NCBI GenBank assembly: GCA_022709755.1
Contig: JAKLIF010000008.1
Coordinates: 82,014-146,013, forward strand
Length of the DNA: 64,000 bases
Direction: 5' to 3'
DNA from: Elusimicrobiota bacterium
GTDB lineage: Bacteria; Elusimicrobiota; Elusimicrobia; FEN-1173; JAKLIF01
The translations under genes were made by a program, and so were the position numbers. The notes under the pieces were generated by a model. It did not search any database, was not told the DNA's origin, and saw nothing but the letters and a program-made list of their open reading frames with translations. Positions 1 to 7,710 of the stretch are shown here, piece by piece; position 1 is the stretch's first letter, and each line of letters starts with the position of its first letter.

Positions 1-1483
1 GAAATGTTAGGACAATGTTATAATTGGCTGAATTAGGACGTGAAATAGGTATCCATTTTTCCCACGATAGATTCATTCCACGTAAATGCAAACGAATTCC
101 TCGCCGAAAATGTTCATCTCCTAAAAAAGAGTCTGCAGAAACACGTGCCTGAGAAAATAAATGGCTCAAACTCGAAGACCCTCCTTTCCTATGCTTAACG
201 AAAATAAATTCTCCGGCATCAGAAAGCAAATCACATGGTTCGATTGAACTGTGGGCCCCTTGGCATTTAACATTTTTACAATCTAAAACGGCCATTTTTT
301 TCGTTATGCTACCAACTCGTTTATTGTAGTCACCTTCAGCCTCTAATTTACCATCTTTTTTTCGTGCAACAGCCGGAAACTGCCGTGTGGACATTGGAAT
401 TGAACCTGCATCCTTAAGCACTTCTGCTGCAAAATCCTTGTCGATCTGAAACCAATCGCCATTGGTTAAAATGAATCGCTTGTCTTGATATTCAGTTTCG
501 AAAACCAAACACTTATAGACACTCCAATCTTTGAAAGCAGTTCGCTCATCATCACTATACATGTAAACTTTATCATGATGAACTTTCTCAATACTGAGAC
601 TTTGTAAATCTTCATTTCCGCTAATATAGCTTGCCAGGTTCATATCTGAATCGTTCAAATCACGCCGACCAGAATACGAAAACCCGGTGACTTCCATCCA
701 GTCTACTGGTTCGGGAGGAGCCACATAGGCTTTCGATTTATCCCCAAGCCGCAAGTTTTCGACCAAACGCTGATCAAGAATATCAACCACTTCAGAATCC
801 GCAACACGCCCGATATTATCTACCCAAGAAAAGTTCGCTTTATACACCCTCTTTCTGTAAAGTATCAATAAATCTTCACACAGTGTTTTTAAACTCGGAA
901 AATCAACACGCACAGAAAGAGCTAAGACCGACTCGTTGCCTGAAAGTGCTTGTAAATACTCCGGTAGTTCGGCGCGGGGCATACCAGTCACGGATCTTAG
1001 TATGTCTCGTCCTATGTCAAGCCCAAAGGCTCCAATCCCAGAAGAGCGACTCGCTTGCGTACGTTTATGTATTGTTTGTTCCTCAACTGTATATGTATCA
1101 AGACTTCGCAAGCTGTCATGTTTTAGACCATTTAATGCTGCTTTGATCCCAAAGTCCGACACAAAAGCTGATTGCTTAATGAGGTACCGCCCATGACCAA
1201 AAGTAAATATGAAAAATCTACCTGCGACTTTTATCGCCAAAACTGCTGCATTTGTTTTGTTAATTAATTGTCGCAAATCGCCATCAACACCCGTTTCAAC
1301 AAATTCAAACCATCTAGGAACGTTCTGGTTAGGGACTGCTATATGAAGCGTGCCAGAAAAACCTAACCCACTCTTAAGTTTATATGGCGTCAAGCGGACG
1401 TTTTTTTCAAAAACATCATCAATGGCTCGCACTTCTTCCTTTAGAAGTCTGACATGAAGTTTTTGAAGTGGAATTATGTCCAT
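1..1483 (-). CDS. DUF6119/TIGR04141-family protein, C-terminus beyond the window
   Basis: An open frame of 494 codons runs leftwards from an ATG at 1483 off the window edge with no stop; an in-frame TAA lies just upstream of that ATG, which fixes the start. The distal part has hallmarks I associate with the TIGR04141 'sporadically distributed' family (DUF6119): VLDCKNVKC, then FIFVKHRKGGSSSLSHLF, then SADSFLGDEHFR. The function of this family is unknown and members occur patchily, often near mobile or defence genes. It is the last visible gene of a leftward unit with the DUF2188 gene and a 34-residue ORF, starting 6 bases after the latter stops. Family fairly sure, role not. Confidence 0.8.
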   Translation of the reverse strand, partial: MDIIPLQKLHVRLLKEEVRAIDDVFEKNVRLTPYKLKSGLGFSGTLHIAVPNQNVPRWFEFVETGVDGDLRQLINKTNAAVLAIKVAGRFFIFTFGHGRYLIKQSAFVSDFGIKAALNGLKHDSLRSLDTYTVEEQTIHKRTQASRSSGIGAFGLDIGRDILRSVTGMPRAELPEYLQALSGNESVLALSVRVDFPSLKTLCEDLLILYRKRVYKANFSWVDNIGRVADSEVVDILDQRLVENLRLGDKSKAYVAPPEPVDWMEVTGFSYSGRRDLNDSDMNLASYISGNEDLQSLSIEKVHHDKVYMYSDDERTAFKDWSVYKCLVFETEYQDKRFILTNGDWFQIDKDFAAEVLKDAGSIPMSTRQFPAVARKKDGKLEAEGDYNKRVGSITKKMAVLDCKNVKCQGAHSSIEPCDLLSDAGEFIFVKHRKGGSSSLSHLFSQARVSADSFLGDEHFRRGIRLHLRGMNLSWEKWIPISRPNSANYNIVLTF

Positions 1484-1489
1484 AATAGT

Positions 1490-1594
1490 TTATATTTCCA
1501 GAAAAATACCGGTAATTCCTCGATGTTTTTGGTCTTTCAGAATACGACGTAGTAAATCATCGAGCATTATATTCGGTTTAGTTGTCGTGGTCAT
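1490..1594 (-). CDS. Possible 34-residue protein in the DUF2188-DUF6119 unit
   Basis: A short frame starts at an ATG one base after the DUF2188 stop codon, with GAGG four bases upstream (inside the DUF2188 tail) as ribosome binding site, and stops 6 bases before the DUF6119 start. The peptide begins MTTTTKPNIMLDDLLRRILK and ends in ITGIFLEI; the middle looks like a charged amphipathic helix. The tight fit between two genes and the start signal favour translation, but there is no family match. A longer frame from 1756 exists and overlaps the DUF2188 gene; I think only the short form is plausible. Confidence 0.4.
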   Translation of the reverse strand: MTTTTKPNIMLDDLLRRILKDQKHRGITGIFLEI

Positions 1595-1595
1595 G

Positions 1596-1817
1596 TTATC
1601 CTCGTGGAGGAAAGTTGTCATTGCCAAAACTGTCCTTTTGACGAATGCGGCCATGTCTATCATGTATGAGCAATTCGGAACGCTGGTTTTTTGCAATCCC
1701 ACGCCCTTCATTGATGGCCCTCTCTTGTGTCCGGTGCACAGAGGTGTCCCTCCCATTGCCTTCTCCTAAAACTGCCCAACCATCTGGCCGGTGAACAATA
1801 TGTTGATTTTTACCCAT
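1596..1817 (-). CDS. DUF2188 domain protein
   Basis: A 73-residue protein that is one complete DUF2188 domain: it starts MGKNQHIVHRPDGWAV, has the conserved SVHRTQERAI stretch (which I read as VHRTQxxAI) and the distal NQRSELLIHDRHGRI, and ends in GNDNFPPRG. The size equals the usual single-domain length. Its function is unknown; such proteins are common in mobile regions. A clear AAGGAGG lies 8 bases before the ATG. It has its own promoter-like element 40-70 bases upstream, shared with the sigma factor gene, so it appears to head a second transcription unit of the same regulon. Confidence 0.8.
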   Translation of the reverse strand: MGKNQHIVHRPDGWAVLGEGNGRDTSVHRTQERAINEGRGIAKNQRSELLIHDRHGRIRQKDSFGNDNFPPRG

Positions 1818-1856
1818 ATGAGTCCTCCTTAACGTTTATCCTTCAATTGCGTCTAA

Positions 1857-1888
1857 CTATTAGTCGGCAATGGGCTTAAAAAAGTAAC
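1857..1888 (-). promoter_or_regulatory. Putative ECF-sigma promoter of the DUF2188 unit
   Basis: On the minus strand this reads GTTACTTTTT, 8 variable bases, TTG, one variable base, then CGACTAAT. Exactly the same blocks at the same spacing lie upstream of the sigma gene (4806-4837). Read as GTTAC, a 17-base spacer and CGAC, it has the geometry of ECF sigma promoters. The predicted leader to the ATG at 1817 is about 35 bases and contains AAGGAGG. That the neighbouring sigma factor uses it is inferred. Confidence 0.55.
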
Positions 1889-1903
1889 GCATTCGCCTCT
1901 CGC

Positions 1904-3238
1904 TCAGCCGTGACGGATCGAAGCGCTCTCGAGTTCATTAACCTTCGCTGGTAATTCAATTCCGGTGCCTACGGATTGAACGGCTTTCATTAAATTAAGC
2001 CACTTGGTTAGGTGTCTCGCCCCTTTGGCATTCTTCTTTTTAAGGCAATAAAGCACTTCATTTATATCTTCTATCGCGCCAGAAATACCTCGTTGAGCAA
2101 AGCCATCCAACTCTGCTTTTCGTGCGTTTAGAAAGTGATTTTGACAATACCCGACTTTTTTCATTTCTAGTTGAAATATATCTAAATCGTTACCATAAGA
2201 ATCTCTGCAAACACGACATGAGCATTTTAGGAACGGAAACATTCTTAGAACATGTTCAGTCTCATCAAGAGAATATGCTTGATGCAGCCCGGGAATATAA
2301 AACTTGGCTTTCGGCGGGCCCGGAATGATCCATTTGGAAACGTTAACATCGCGGTCACTTCTGTATGAAAGGCTGCAAGAGAAACCAGATAGTCCGTTAT
2401 GATTCATCAAAATCGATAAATAGCTACCATTTAGTTTAAGAACGACCTTGCCAATTGACCGGAATCCATCGATGAGTCTAATTAAATTGCTGAGGATCTC
2501 AGTATTTGCAGATTCCTCACTCAAGCCATTGACCCACAATGCAATACCCGCAAGCCGCCGATCTGCGTAGTCTCTCACAATGTCAACACATTCGGAATTG
2601 AGCAATATTTCTTTTCTTAGAAATAGAACGCCGTAAAGAAGCTCTTCCGGTTTCTTTTGTTCCGCTGCAATGCGGGAACAAATTAAATTGAGTCTATACC
2701 AAGGATCTCCAACTTCTTCAACAAGAAAAAACGGCGGAATAACAAATGATGGGCGTGTCCCTTGTATATTGTGTGCGATTGAGTCCCCTATTTCCTCAAA
2801 TGCATCATACTTATCGAAATATTTGTTAATTAGTGCTGGTTCGGACGTGTCAAACCGAGTCCGCTCGTATTCAAGCGTATTACAGGTTAATTCTTGTATA
2901 CCTCCCCGTGTCGCATTGAGGTCATTTGCAGTTAGTGTTTTTTTCCCCAGAGAATGTTCGAGAATTGGGCTGTATGTTTTGGCCAAATATCTCATCCATC
3001 GCGGAACGGTACCTTTTTCGCGATCAATAATATGTTCGGGAGGTAAAATGAAGCGGTATGTCATCGGATCGATAAAGAATGGTTTTCCCACATCTTGTAC
3101 AAAAACTCCCAACGAAGACAGGAGAGACGCTCCGACATGAAATCCATCGAAGTGACTCAATGCTTTTTCCAAGACGCTCTTATCGTCGGTTTTGCGTAAT
3201 TGCATGAACATCTTGGGGCCACGAGTATTAGTTATCAT
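1904..3238 (-). CDS. Unknown protein with a TGT/DpdA-like zinc motif
   Basis: 444 residues, starting 11 bases inside the end of the upstream Panacea-like gene, so translationally coupled. About residues 345-385 carry C-S-C-R-V-C, then a spacer, then an N-H-F-L-N-A-R run. This C-x-C-x2-C...H layout followed by H-x-L-N-A-R resembles the zinc-binding end of tRNA-guanine transglycosylases and their DNA-modifying paralogue DpdA. The N-terminal half has alternating hydrophobic strands (SLLSSLGVFVQDVGKPFFID) compatible with a TIM barrel, but I cannot point to the catalytic aspartates with certainty. A base-exchange role on nucleic acid is a hypothesis only; it may be a binding or degenerate relative. 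Confidence 0.55.
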   Translation of the reverse strand: MITNTRGPKMFMQLRKTDDKSVLEKALSHFDGFHVGASLLSSLGVFVQDVGKPFFIDPMTYRFILPPEHIIDREKGTVPRWMRYLAKTYSPILEHSLGKKTLTANDLNATRGGIQELTCNTLEYERTRFDTSEPALINKYFDKYDAFEEIGDSIAHNIQGTRPSFVIPPFFLVEEVGDPWYRLNLICSRIAAEQKKPEELLYGVLFLRKEILLNSECVDIVRDYADRRLAGIALWVNGLSEESANTEILSNLIRLIDGFRSIGKVVLKLNGSYLSILMNHNGLSGFSCSLSYRSDRDVNVSKWIIPGPPKAKFYIPGLHQAYSLDETEHVLRMFPFLKCSCRVCRDSYGNDLDIFQLEMKKVGYCQNHFLNARKAELDGFAQRGISGAIEDINEVLYCLKKKNAKGARHLTKWLNLMKAVQSVGTGIELPAKVNELESASIRHG

Positions 3239-4040
3239 GATGCGTATCCTTAGACGCTGACCTTAAATATTTATCTTTTACTTTCGAATGAGTTGCAGTT
3301 TCTGGATATGTGTTATAGGTATATTCCAGCAATTCGTCAGTTGTCTTTTTCCCGTATCGTTTAACTATCCCTATGATTCGTTTGAGTATTTCGGGATCCT
3401 GTTTATTTGCGGCCACAGTGAGTGCTTCCGCGCACCGAACACCTTTCGGGGTCAACCGGTAAACAGCATTTACGCATTTCTCCGCTGGAATCCCCAGTTC
3501 TTCCCCAGCGCCAAGGTCATTTCTACTCGGGGGACTAATCTTAATTATTCCCTTGTTAAACAGTCCCGCAGTGTCTTGTGGGACATTTCTGTCAAATGCA
3601 CCATACGAATGAGCGTAATAGCTATAATAGTCTGGAACAAATTGATCGCATTTGCCTTCTTTTCCGAGCAAGTATAGAAGCTTAACCAATTTTGTGCTCC
3701 CCCATACATCTATGTTCCAAACCCGCTTCATGGTATGAAGAAGTAGGATTAAGAAATCACGCCTGCTGTCCAACATGACCCCTGCAGTTGACTGCGTTTC
3801 GTTCATGCGACGCTTTATCTCGGTGAATATGCGGTCGCTCTCGGGCTTGGTGAGAGACATTGAATACGTTTTGCGCCGCAACTCCAACAATGCCACTAAT
3901 AGAGGGCGAAGCTCTGCTGTTAATTTAGAATGAATTTTTAAAAACTCCTCGATGGAAACAGCGCGACCAGCATTGAGTTCATCGGTGAAAGCTGCGAGCG
4001 CTTCAGCTACTTTACCTTCATTGTGTTTTTCTGGGGTCAT
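3228..4040 (-). CDS. Panacea/SocA-like protein encoded next to a sigma factor
   Basis: 270 residues. The ATG overlaps the sigma-factor stop by four bases (ATGA). Residues 1-60 are acidic and helical, with SIEEFLKIHSKLTAELRPLL, in the position where sigma-associated proteins often carry a partner-binding segment. Residues about 105-200 (STKLVKLLYLLGKEG, DYYSYYAHSYGAF, RLTPKGVRCAE) resemble the Panacea (SocA/DUF4065) fold, known from antitoxins and proteolytic adaptors: a KLLYLL helix, a Y-G-x-F turn and a final winged-helix-like part. I infer a regulator or inhibitor of the sigma factor or of the cluster product. Family assignment is moderate, partner assignment inferred from order and overlap. 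Confidence 0.6.
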   Translation of the reverse strand: MTPEKHNEGKVAEALAAFTDELNAGRAVSIEEFLKIHSKLTAELRPLLVALLELRRKTYSMSLTKPESDRIFTEIKRRMNETQSTAGVMLDSRRDFLILLLHTMKRVWNIDVWGSTKLVKLLYLLGKEGKCDQFVPDYYSYYAHSYGAFDRNVPQDTAGLFNKGIIKISPPSRNDLGAGEELGIPAEKCVNAVYRLTPKGVRCAEALTVAANKQDPEILKRIIGIVKRYGKKTTDELLEYTYNTYPETATHSKVKDKYLRSASKDTHHDN

Positions 4041-4786
4041 GGTTGAACAGCCTCCGAAGGATTGAAAGCTCGTAATTTATTCGCGAGATGTTCGAGCCCT
4101 CTTTTTTGGGCCATCTTAACGGAGCCAGGGGTTATGCCAAGTATCGCGGCAGTTTCTTTAATTGTCCGTCTTTCTTGAACGCGTAGTGTGAAAACAGACG
4201 ATTGGAGTTCGCTTATACTTTTGAGGGCAATTCGCAAGTTGAACTTGGGGTCTCTTATATGATCAGCGGGATCGTCCGACTGCGAAATCCAACGGGTCAT
4301 TTCTTGGGCAGCAATCGCACGATTCTCCTGAGTCAAGCGGAATTTCTTGGGTTCAAGACGTACATCGTCATATAACTGATCGCATTCCTCTATTGCATGA
4401 TTTCCATCAGGGTCGGAGACATTTTCCTCGTCCGCCACTGGAATCGAATGCTTGAGAGGGACAGATTGAGCGAGAGGTTGCCGATATTTTTTTCTATAGA
4501 AATCCATAGACTTATTAATTGCAATTCTGTAGAGCCAAGTGAAGAGTTTGCTTTTACATTGAAATGTTCCTACAGTTTTGAAAAACGCAGCAAAAGTATC
4601 TGCTAAGACATCTTGTGCATCATGGTCATCGAATTGCCGTTCATCTCCCGATTCGTCCCAAATCATGCGGGGAGGAATCTTCGAGCAAATCACTCGGTAA
4701 ATCGGTTCATTGAACCTTTGCCAAGCTTCTTTTTGAGCAGTTGTATCATGCCGTTTTAGTAGATTTATTAATTCTGTTTCTTCCAT
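4037..4786 (-). CDS. ECF-type RNA polymerase sigma factor
   Basis: 249 residues. Region 2 is visible at about residues 55-105, with DAQDVLADTFAAFFKTV and then KLFTWLYRIAINKSMDFYRK (core binding and -10 recognition). Region 4 is near the end, with LRVQERRTIKETAAILGITP and SVKMAQKRGLEHLANKL (helix-turn-helix for the -35 element). The acidic linker of about 80 residues between them is longer than in a minimal ECF factor. First gene of the leftward cluster, four-base overlap with the next. The promoter-like element 20-50 bases upstream recurs before the DUF2188 gene, suggesting autoregulation. Sigma identity is confident; subgroup unassigned. Confidence 0.85.
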   Translation of the reverse strand: MEETELINLLKRHDTTAQKEAWQRFNEPIYRVICSKIPPRMIWDESGDERQFDDHDAQDVLADTFAAFFKTVGTFQCKSKLFTWLYRIAINKSMDFYRKKYRQPLAQSVPLKHSIPVADEENVSDPDGNHAIEECDQLYDDVRLEPKKFRLTQENRAIAAQEMTRWISQSDDPADHIRDPKFNLRIALKSISELQSSVFTLRVQERRTIKETAAILGITPGSVKMAQKRGLEHLANKLRAFNPSEAVQP

Positions 4787-4805
4787 AACCTATTTTAACC
4801 TCAAT

Positions 4806-4837
4806 CAATTAGTCGTCAACATGATAGAAAAAGTAAC
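4806..4837 (-). promoter_or_regulatory. Putative autoregulated promoter of the sigma-factor operon
   Basis: The minus strand shows GTTACTTTTT, 8 variable bases, TTG, one variable base and CGACTAAT, matching the element at 1857-1888 in every block and in spacing. The -10-like block ends about 20 bases before the sigma ATG, giving a leader of roughly 15 bases. Two copies in front of two units of one cluster make chance unlikely, but recognition by this sigma factor is inferred. Confidence 0.55.
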
Positions 4838-4883
4838 TCTCGTCGCTGGCACTCGGTACGCCAGACTGCTAATTATTTATCAG

Positions 4884-4905
4884 AAAAAATGCGGCTGTTC
4901 GCCGC
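4884..4905 (-). terminator. Small hairpin with a T tract on the minus strand
   Basis: GCGGC, a five-base loop and GCCGC, followed on the minus strand by ATTTTTT. It would stop leftward transcription entering the sigma operon. No leftward gene lies just upstream, so it may insulate the cluster from the recombinase side. The stem is only five pairs, so the call is tentative. The rest of 4838-5195 is AT-rich and shows no gene. Confidence 0.4.
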
Positions 4906-5195
4906 GTTAGATAGTTAAGAAAAATACGCGTGGTGGGAATCCAGCGAGATGTGTTTATTATTATATTTTATCTTCTATTATATGTCAAGTGTCTTCATGC
5001 TTTATTCCATTCGATACGACCATCCGAATAGATTTGAATCGTAAGCTCATCCAACATCACTCTACTTTTTGGCATAGTGACACATTAATACCTTCATCCT
5101 TCTAAAAAATCAAGCTAATAATTTGATCGACCTATTCAGATTGATCTAGGCAGAAGTCTATTAGGAAGAATTGACTTGTCTTCCAGCCCGAACTG

Positions 5196-5753
5196 ATGCT
5201 GAATGTCAGCATGAGCGAAGGCATAACTTCGGATACAGAAACAACCGAGCAGATAATACCCCGTAAGCCACCGCAAATGGCCAAAATAGGTCCGAAAAAG
5301 GCCGAAATGGAGGGTATTCTCAAACAGATCACCCAACTCTACGAAATACCCCTTAAAACGCTCAAGGAGCGCTATCAGGCGCTATTCCCCGAGGCGAGAG
5401 CCCCTTCCAATAAGGAGTTCCTTATCCGTCACATTGCTTATAAACTCCAAGAAGATGTTTTTGGCACTCTTTCCGAACCTGCCAAACAACAACTTAATAC
5501 CCTTAAAACGGAACTAAATCCGCTGAAAACATTGGGCCAAAAGCCTGCCCAAAGCGGACAGGCAAAAACTTCACACCGCATTCCTATACCGGGGACGATA
5601 ATCACAAAAATCTACAAAGGCCGGACACTTCAAGTGAAGGTTCTTCAAAAGGGTTTCGAATATGAGGGCAAACCATATAGGACTCTATCCAGTCTCGCAC
5701 GTAAGATTTCTGGTGTTCCCCAAAGCGGATTCGTCTTTTTCTTTGGCCGATAA
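5196..5753 (+). CDS. DUF2924 protein, recombinase partner
   Basis: 185 residues. The C-terminal part has the DUF2924 pattern: PIPGTIITKIYKGRTLQVKV, then FEYEGKPYRTLSSLARKISG and a final GFVFFFG. Genes of this family usually sit directly before a large serine recombinase, as here (stop two bases before the recombinase ATG). They probably assist recombination, but the mechanism is not known to me. The N-terminus is basic and helical. Neither ATG (5196 or 5211) has a convincing ribosome binding site, so the start is uncertain by five codons. Confidence 0.75.
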   Translation: MLNVSMSEGITSDTETTEQIIPRKPPQMAKIGPKKAEMEGILKQITQLYEIPLKTLKERYQALFPEARAPSNKEFLIRHIAYKLQEDVFGTLSEPAKQQLNTLKTELNPLKTLGQKPAQSGQAKTSHRIPIPGTIITKIYKGRTLQVKVLQKGFEYEGKPYRTLSSLARKISGVPQSGFVFFFGR

Positions 5754-5755
5754 GC

Positions 5756-7024
5756 ATGGACCCGTATTATTGCGCCATCTATACCCGAAAATCCACTAGC
5801 GAGGGATTAGAAGGCGATTTCACCAGTCTGGATTCCCAGCGGGAATCCGCACTCAACTACATCGCTAGCCAAAAAAGCCAAGGGTGGGTAGCCCTCCCTG
5901 AGGAATACGATGATGGGGGGTTTACTGGTGCAAATATGGATCGTCCGGCTCTACAAAAATTACTGGAAGACATTAAAAGTGGACGAATTAATTGCATAGT
6001 CGTTTATAAAGTGGACCGACTTTCCCGTTCGCTCATGGATTTTGCCAAACTTCTGGAATTTTTTGATAATCACAACGTCACGTTCGTATCGGTCACCCAA
6101 TCCTTCAACACAAACACCTCCATGGGCAGACTAACGCTTAACATCCTTCTTTCGTTTGCTCAATTTGAACGGGAACTCATTAGCGAAAGGACTAAGGATA
6201 AAGTTGGGGCAGCCCGCAGAAAAGGCCGTTGGCTTGGAGGCATGCCAATGCTGGGTTACGATAGGGACAAAGAGGCTAAGGCGCTTGTGGTTAACGAGGA
6301 AGAAGCGAAGATTGTTCGATTGATTTTTGAGTTATACCTACAAAAACAGTCAACCCTAGAAGTCGCAAAAGAATTAAATGCCCGTGGAGTCCGCACAAAA
6401 CGACATATTTATAAAGACCGGACATGCGGCGATAGACCCTTCGTTAAGAAATCCGTGGGCGATATCATAAATAATTACACATATATTGGAAAAGTGAAAT
6501 ATGCCGGAGAGGTTTATGATGGGGTTCATAAAGGCATCGTCTCGCCGCATGTTTTTGCCAGAGCCCAGAAGATCATGGGTGAGAACCATGTTCACCGTGG
6601 CACCATTAAAAATACGAAAGGGACAACGCTTCTAAAGCATATTCTTTGGTGTGGCCACTGCAAAACCAGGATGGTCCCGACGTATGCCGCAAAGAAAAAC
6701 ATTAAATATCGCTATTACGTCTGTTATAAAGCGCAGAGCACCGGTTATGAGAGTTGTCCCGTCAGATCTGTGAACGCACAGTTCATGGAAAACTTTGTGG
6801 TTGAGAAGGTGGGGGCAATTATCAACCAGACGCCGGAATGGAAGGGGAAAAACCTGATTATAAACACACCGGCATGGGATGTCTTATATCCACAGGAACG
6901 TCGCCGCGTGCTGAATCTTCTGGTCAGGGCCATCGTATATGAGCATGATGCCAAGAAAATCTCCATAGAGTTCAATTCCGAGGGCATTGAAGAACTTCAA
7001 AAGGAGCTAGCTGATGCGTTATGA
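5756..7024 (+). CDS. Large serine recombinase
   Basis: 422 residues. The resolvase catalytic domain occupies residues 1-150: YTRKSTSEG carries the nucleophilic serine, then DSQRESAL, DRPALQKLL and YKVDRLSRS. The Recombinase domain follows (EEEAKIVRLIFELYL, LNARGVRT), then a zinc ribbon at about 295-330 (C-G-H-C ... C-Y-K-A ... C-P-V). The long C-terminal coil of phage integrases is short here, so the protein is at the small end of the family. It catalyses strand exchange between attachment sites of a mobile element. It sits between a DUF2924 gene and an HTH gene as a compact mobility module; no att sites could be identified with confidence. Confidence 0.9.
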   Translation: MDPYYCAIYTRKSTSEGLEGDFTSLDSQRESALNYIASQKSQGWVALPEEYDDGGFTGANMDRPALQKLLEDIKSGRINCIVVYKVDRLSRSLMDFAKLLEFFDNHNVTFVSVTQSFNTNTSMGRLTLNILLSFAQFERELISERTKDKVGAARRKGRWLGGMPMLGYDRDKEAKALVVNEEEAKIVRLIFELYLQKQSTLEVAKELNARGVRTKRHIYKDRTCGDRPFVKKSVGDIINNYTYIGKVKYAGEVYDGVHKGIVSPHVFARAQKIMGENHVHRGTIKNTKGTTLLKHILWCGHCKTRMVPTYAAKKNIKYRYYVCYKAQSTGYESCPVRSVNAQFMENFVVEKVGAIINQTPEWKGKNLIINTPAWDVLYPQERRRVLNLLVRAIVYEHDAKKISIEFNSEGIEELQKELADAL

Positions 7025-7373
7025 GTTCGCAATTGAAATGACACCACTTTGGCATAGGCCGCCGGTAAAACCGGATTCCATCAAACGTGTGCCCAGGCTC
7101 CGTCGAATGCTGGTATTGGCCTACCAGATCGCAGAATATATGGAGGTTAACAAAGTCTCATCAATGTCTGAGTTTTGCAGAAGCATACACATAACCCCCG
7201 CGCGAGGCTCACAGATTATAAATTTGCTCTATCTTTCTCCACGAATTCAAGAAGATATTCTGCTGAGCGATGATCTGAAACTGCGTAAAATTCACGAATG
7301 GATCATCCGGCCCCTGTTTAAAGAGGTCTATTGGCCCCATCAGGAAGATAAGTGGCGGGAATTCCGCGCTTAA
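7014..7373 (+). CDS. Recombinase-associated HTH protein
   Basis: 119 residues; the start overlaps the recombinase end by 11 bases. An HTH-like segment at about residues 50-80 reads SMSEFCRSIHITPARGSQII and continues NLLYLSPRIQEDIL, similar to ParB/KorB-type helices. It is recognisably related to the broken gene at 44899-45343 in this window: NLLYLSPRIQEDIL matches SLLTLTPATQQAIL there once the insertion is removed. Likely a DNA-binding accessory of the recombinase. It converges on the XRE gene with a 4-base overlap. Confidence 0.6.
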   Translation: MRYEFAIEMTPLWHRPPVKPDSIKRVPRLRRMLVLAYQIAEYMEVNKVSSMSEFCRSIHITPARGSQIINLLYLSPRIQEDILLSDDLKLRKIHEWIIRPLFKEVYWPHQEDKWREFRA

Positions 7374-7603
7374 ATGGGAGGTAATCGATTTGGGAAAAGC
7401 TTGGCAGGAGCTATGTGCAACGCACGGGCAATGCGGTAGATATTGAGAACGGTGGTATTGTTTTCTCCCCGTTCAATCCGGCCCATATAAGATCGGTCTA
7501 GGTCTACGAGATCTGCAAAAGCCTCCTGAGACAGGCCTCTTTTGATCCGAAGGGCTCTGATTTTATGACCCAATTCAACTAATACGGGCTGTTTTCGACG
7601 CAT
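7370..7603 (-). CDS. XRE-family transcriptional regulator
   Basis: 77 residues, almost entirely one Cro/CI-type helix-turn-helix: LGHKIRALRIKRGLSQEAFA, DLVDLDRSYMGRIERGENNT and VLNIYRIARALHIAPAKLF. Such single-domain proteins bind operators as dimers and commonly control mobile elements or restriction genes. It faces the recombinase module and is divergent from the DUF4268 gene across about 107 bases that could hold a shared control region. No clear ribosome binding site precedes the ATG. Confidence 0.85.
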   Translation of the reverse strand: MRRKQPVLVELGHKIRALRIKRGLSQEAFADLVDLDRSYMGRIERGENNTTVLNIYRIARALHIAPAKLFPNRLPPI

Positions 7604-7710
7604 GGCGATATTCTGAAATAACCATGATTCCTAGTCCACGGACTATAAATCCCGGATACTTATTGGTATAATCAGGGCGTCTCGATATAAGATGAAAAAG
7701 AGGTGCTTTT

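Noticed and set aside
2670..3140. 156-residue plus-strand frame
   Set aside because: Antisense to the TGT-like gene, no start signal, no motif.
5700..7400. Attachment site of the serine recombinase
   Set aside because: No convincing pair of core repeats could be matched between the recombinase region and the right edge without a search.
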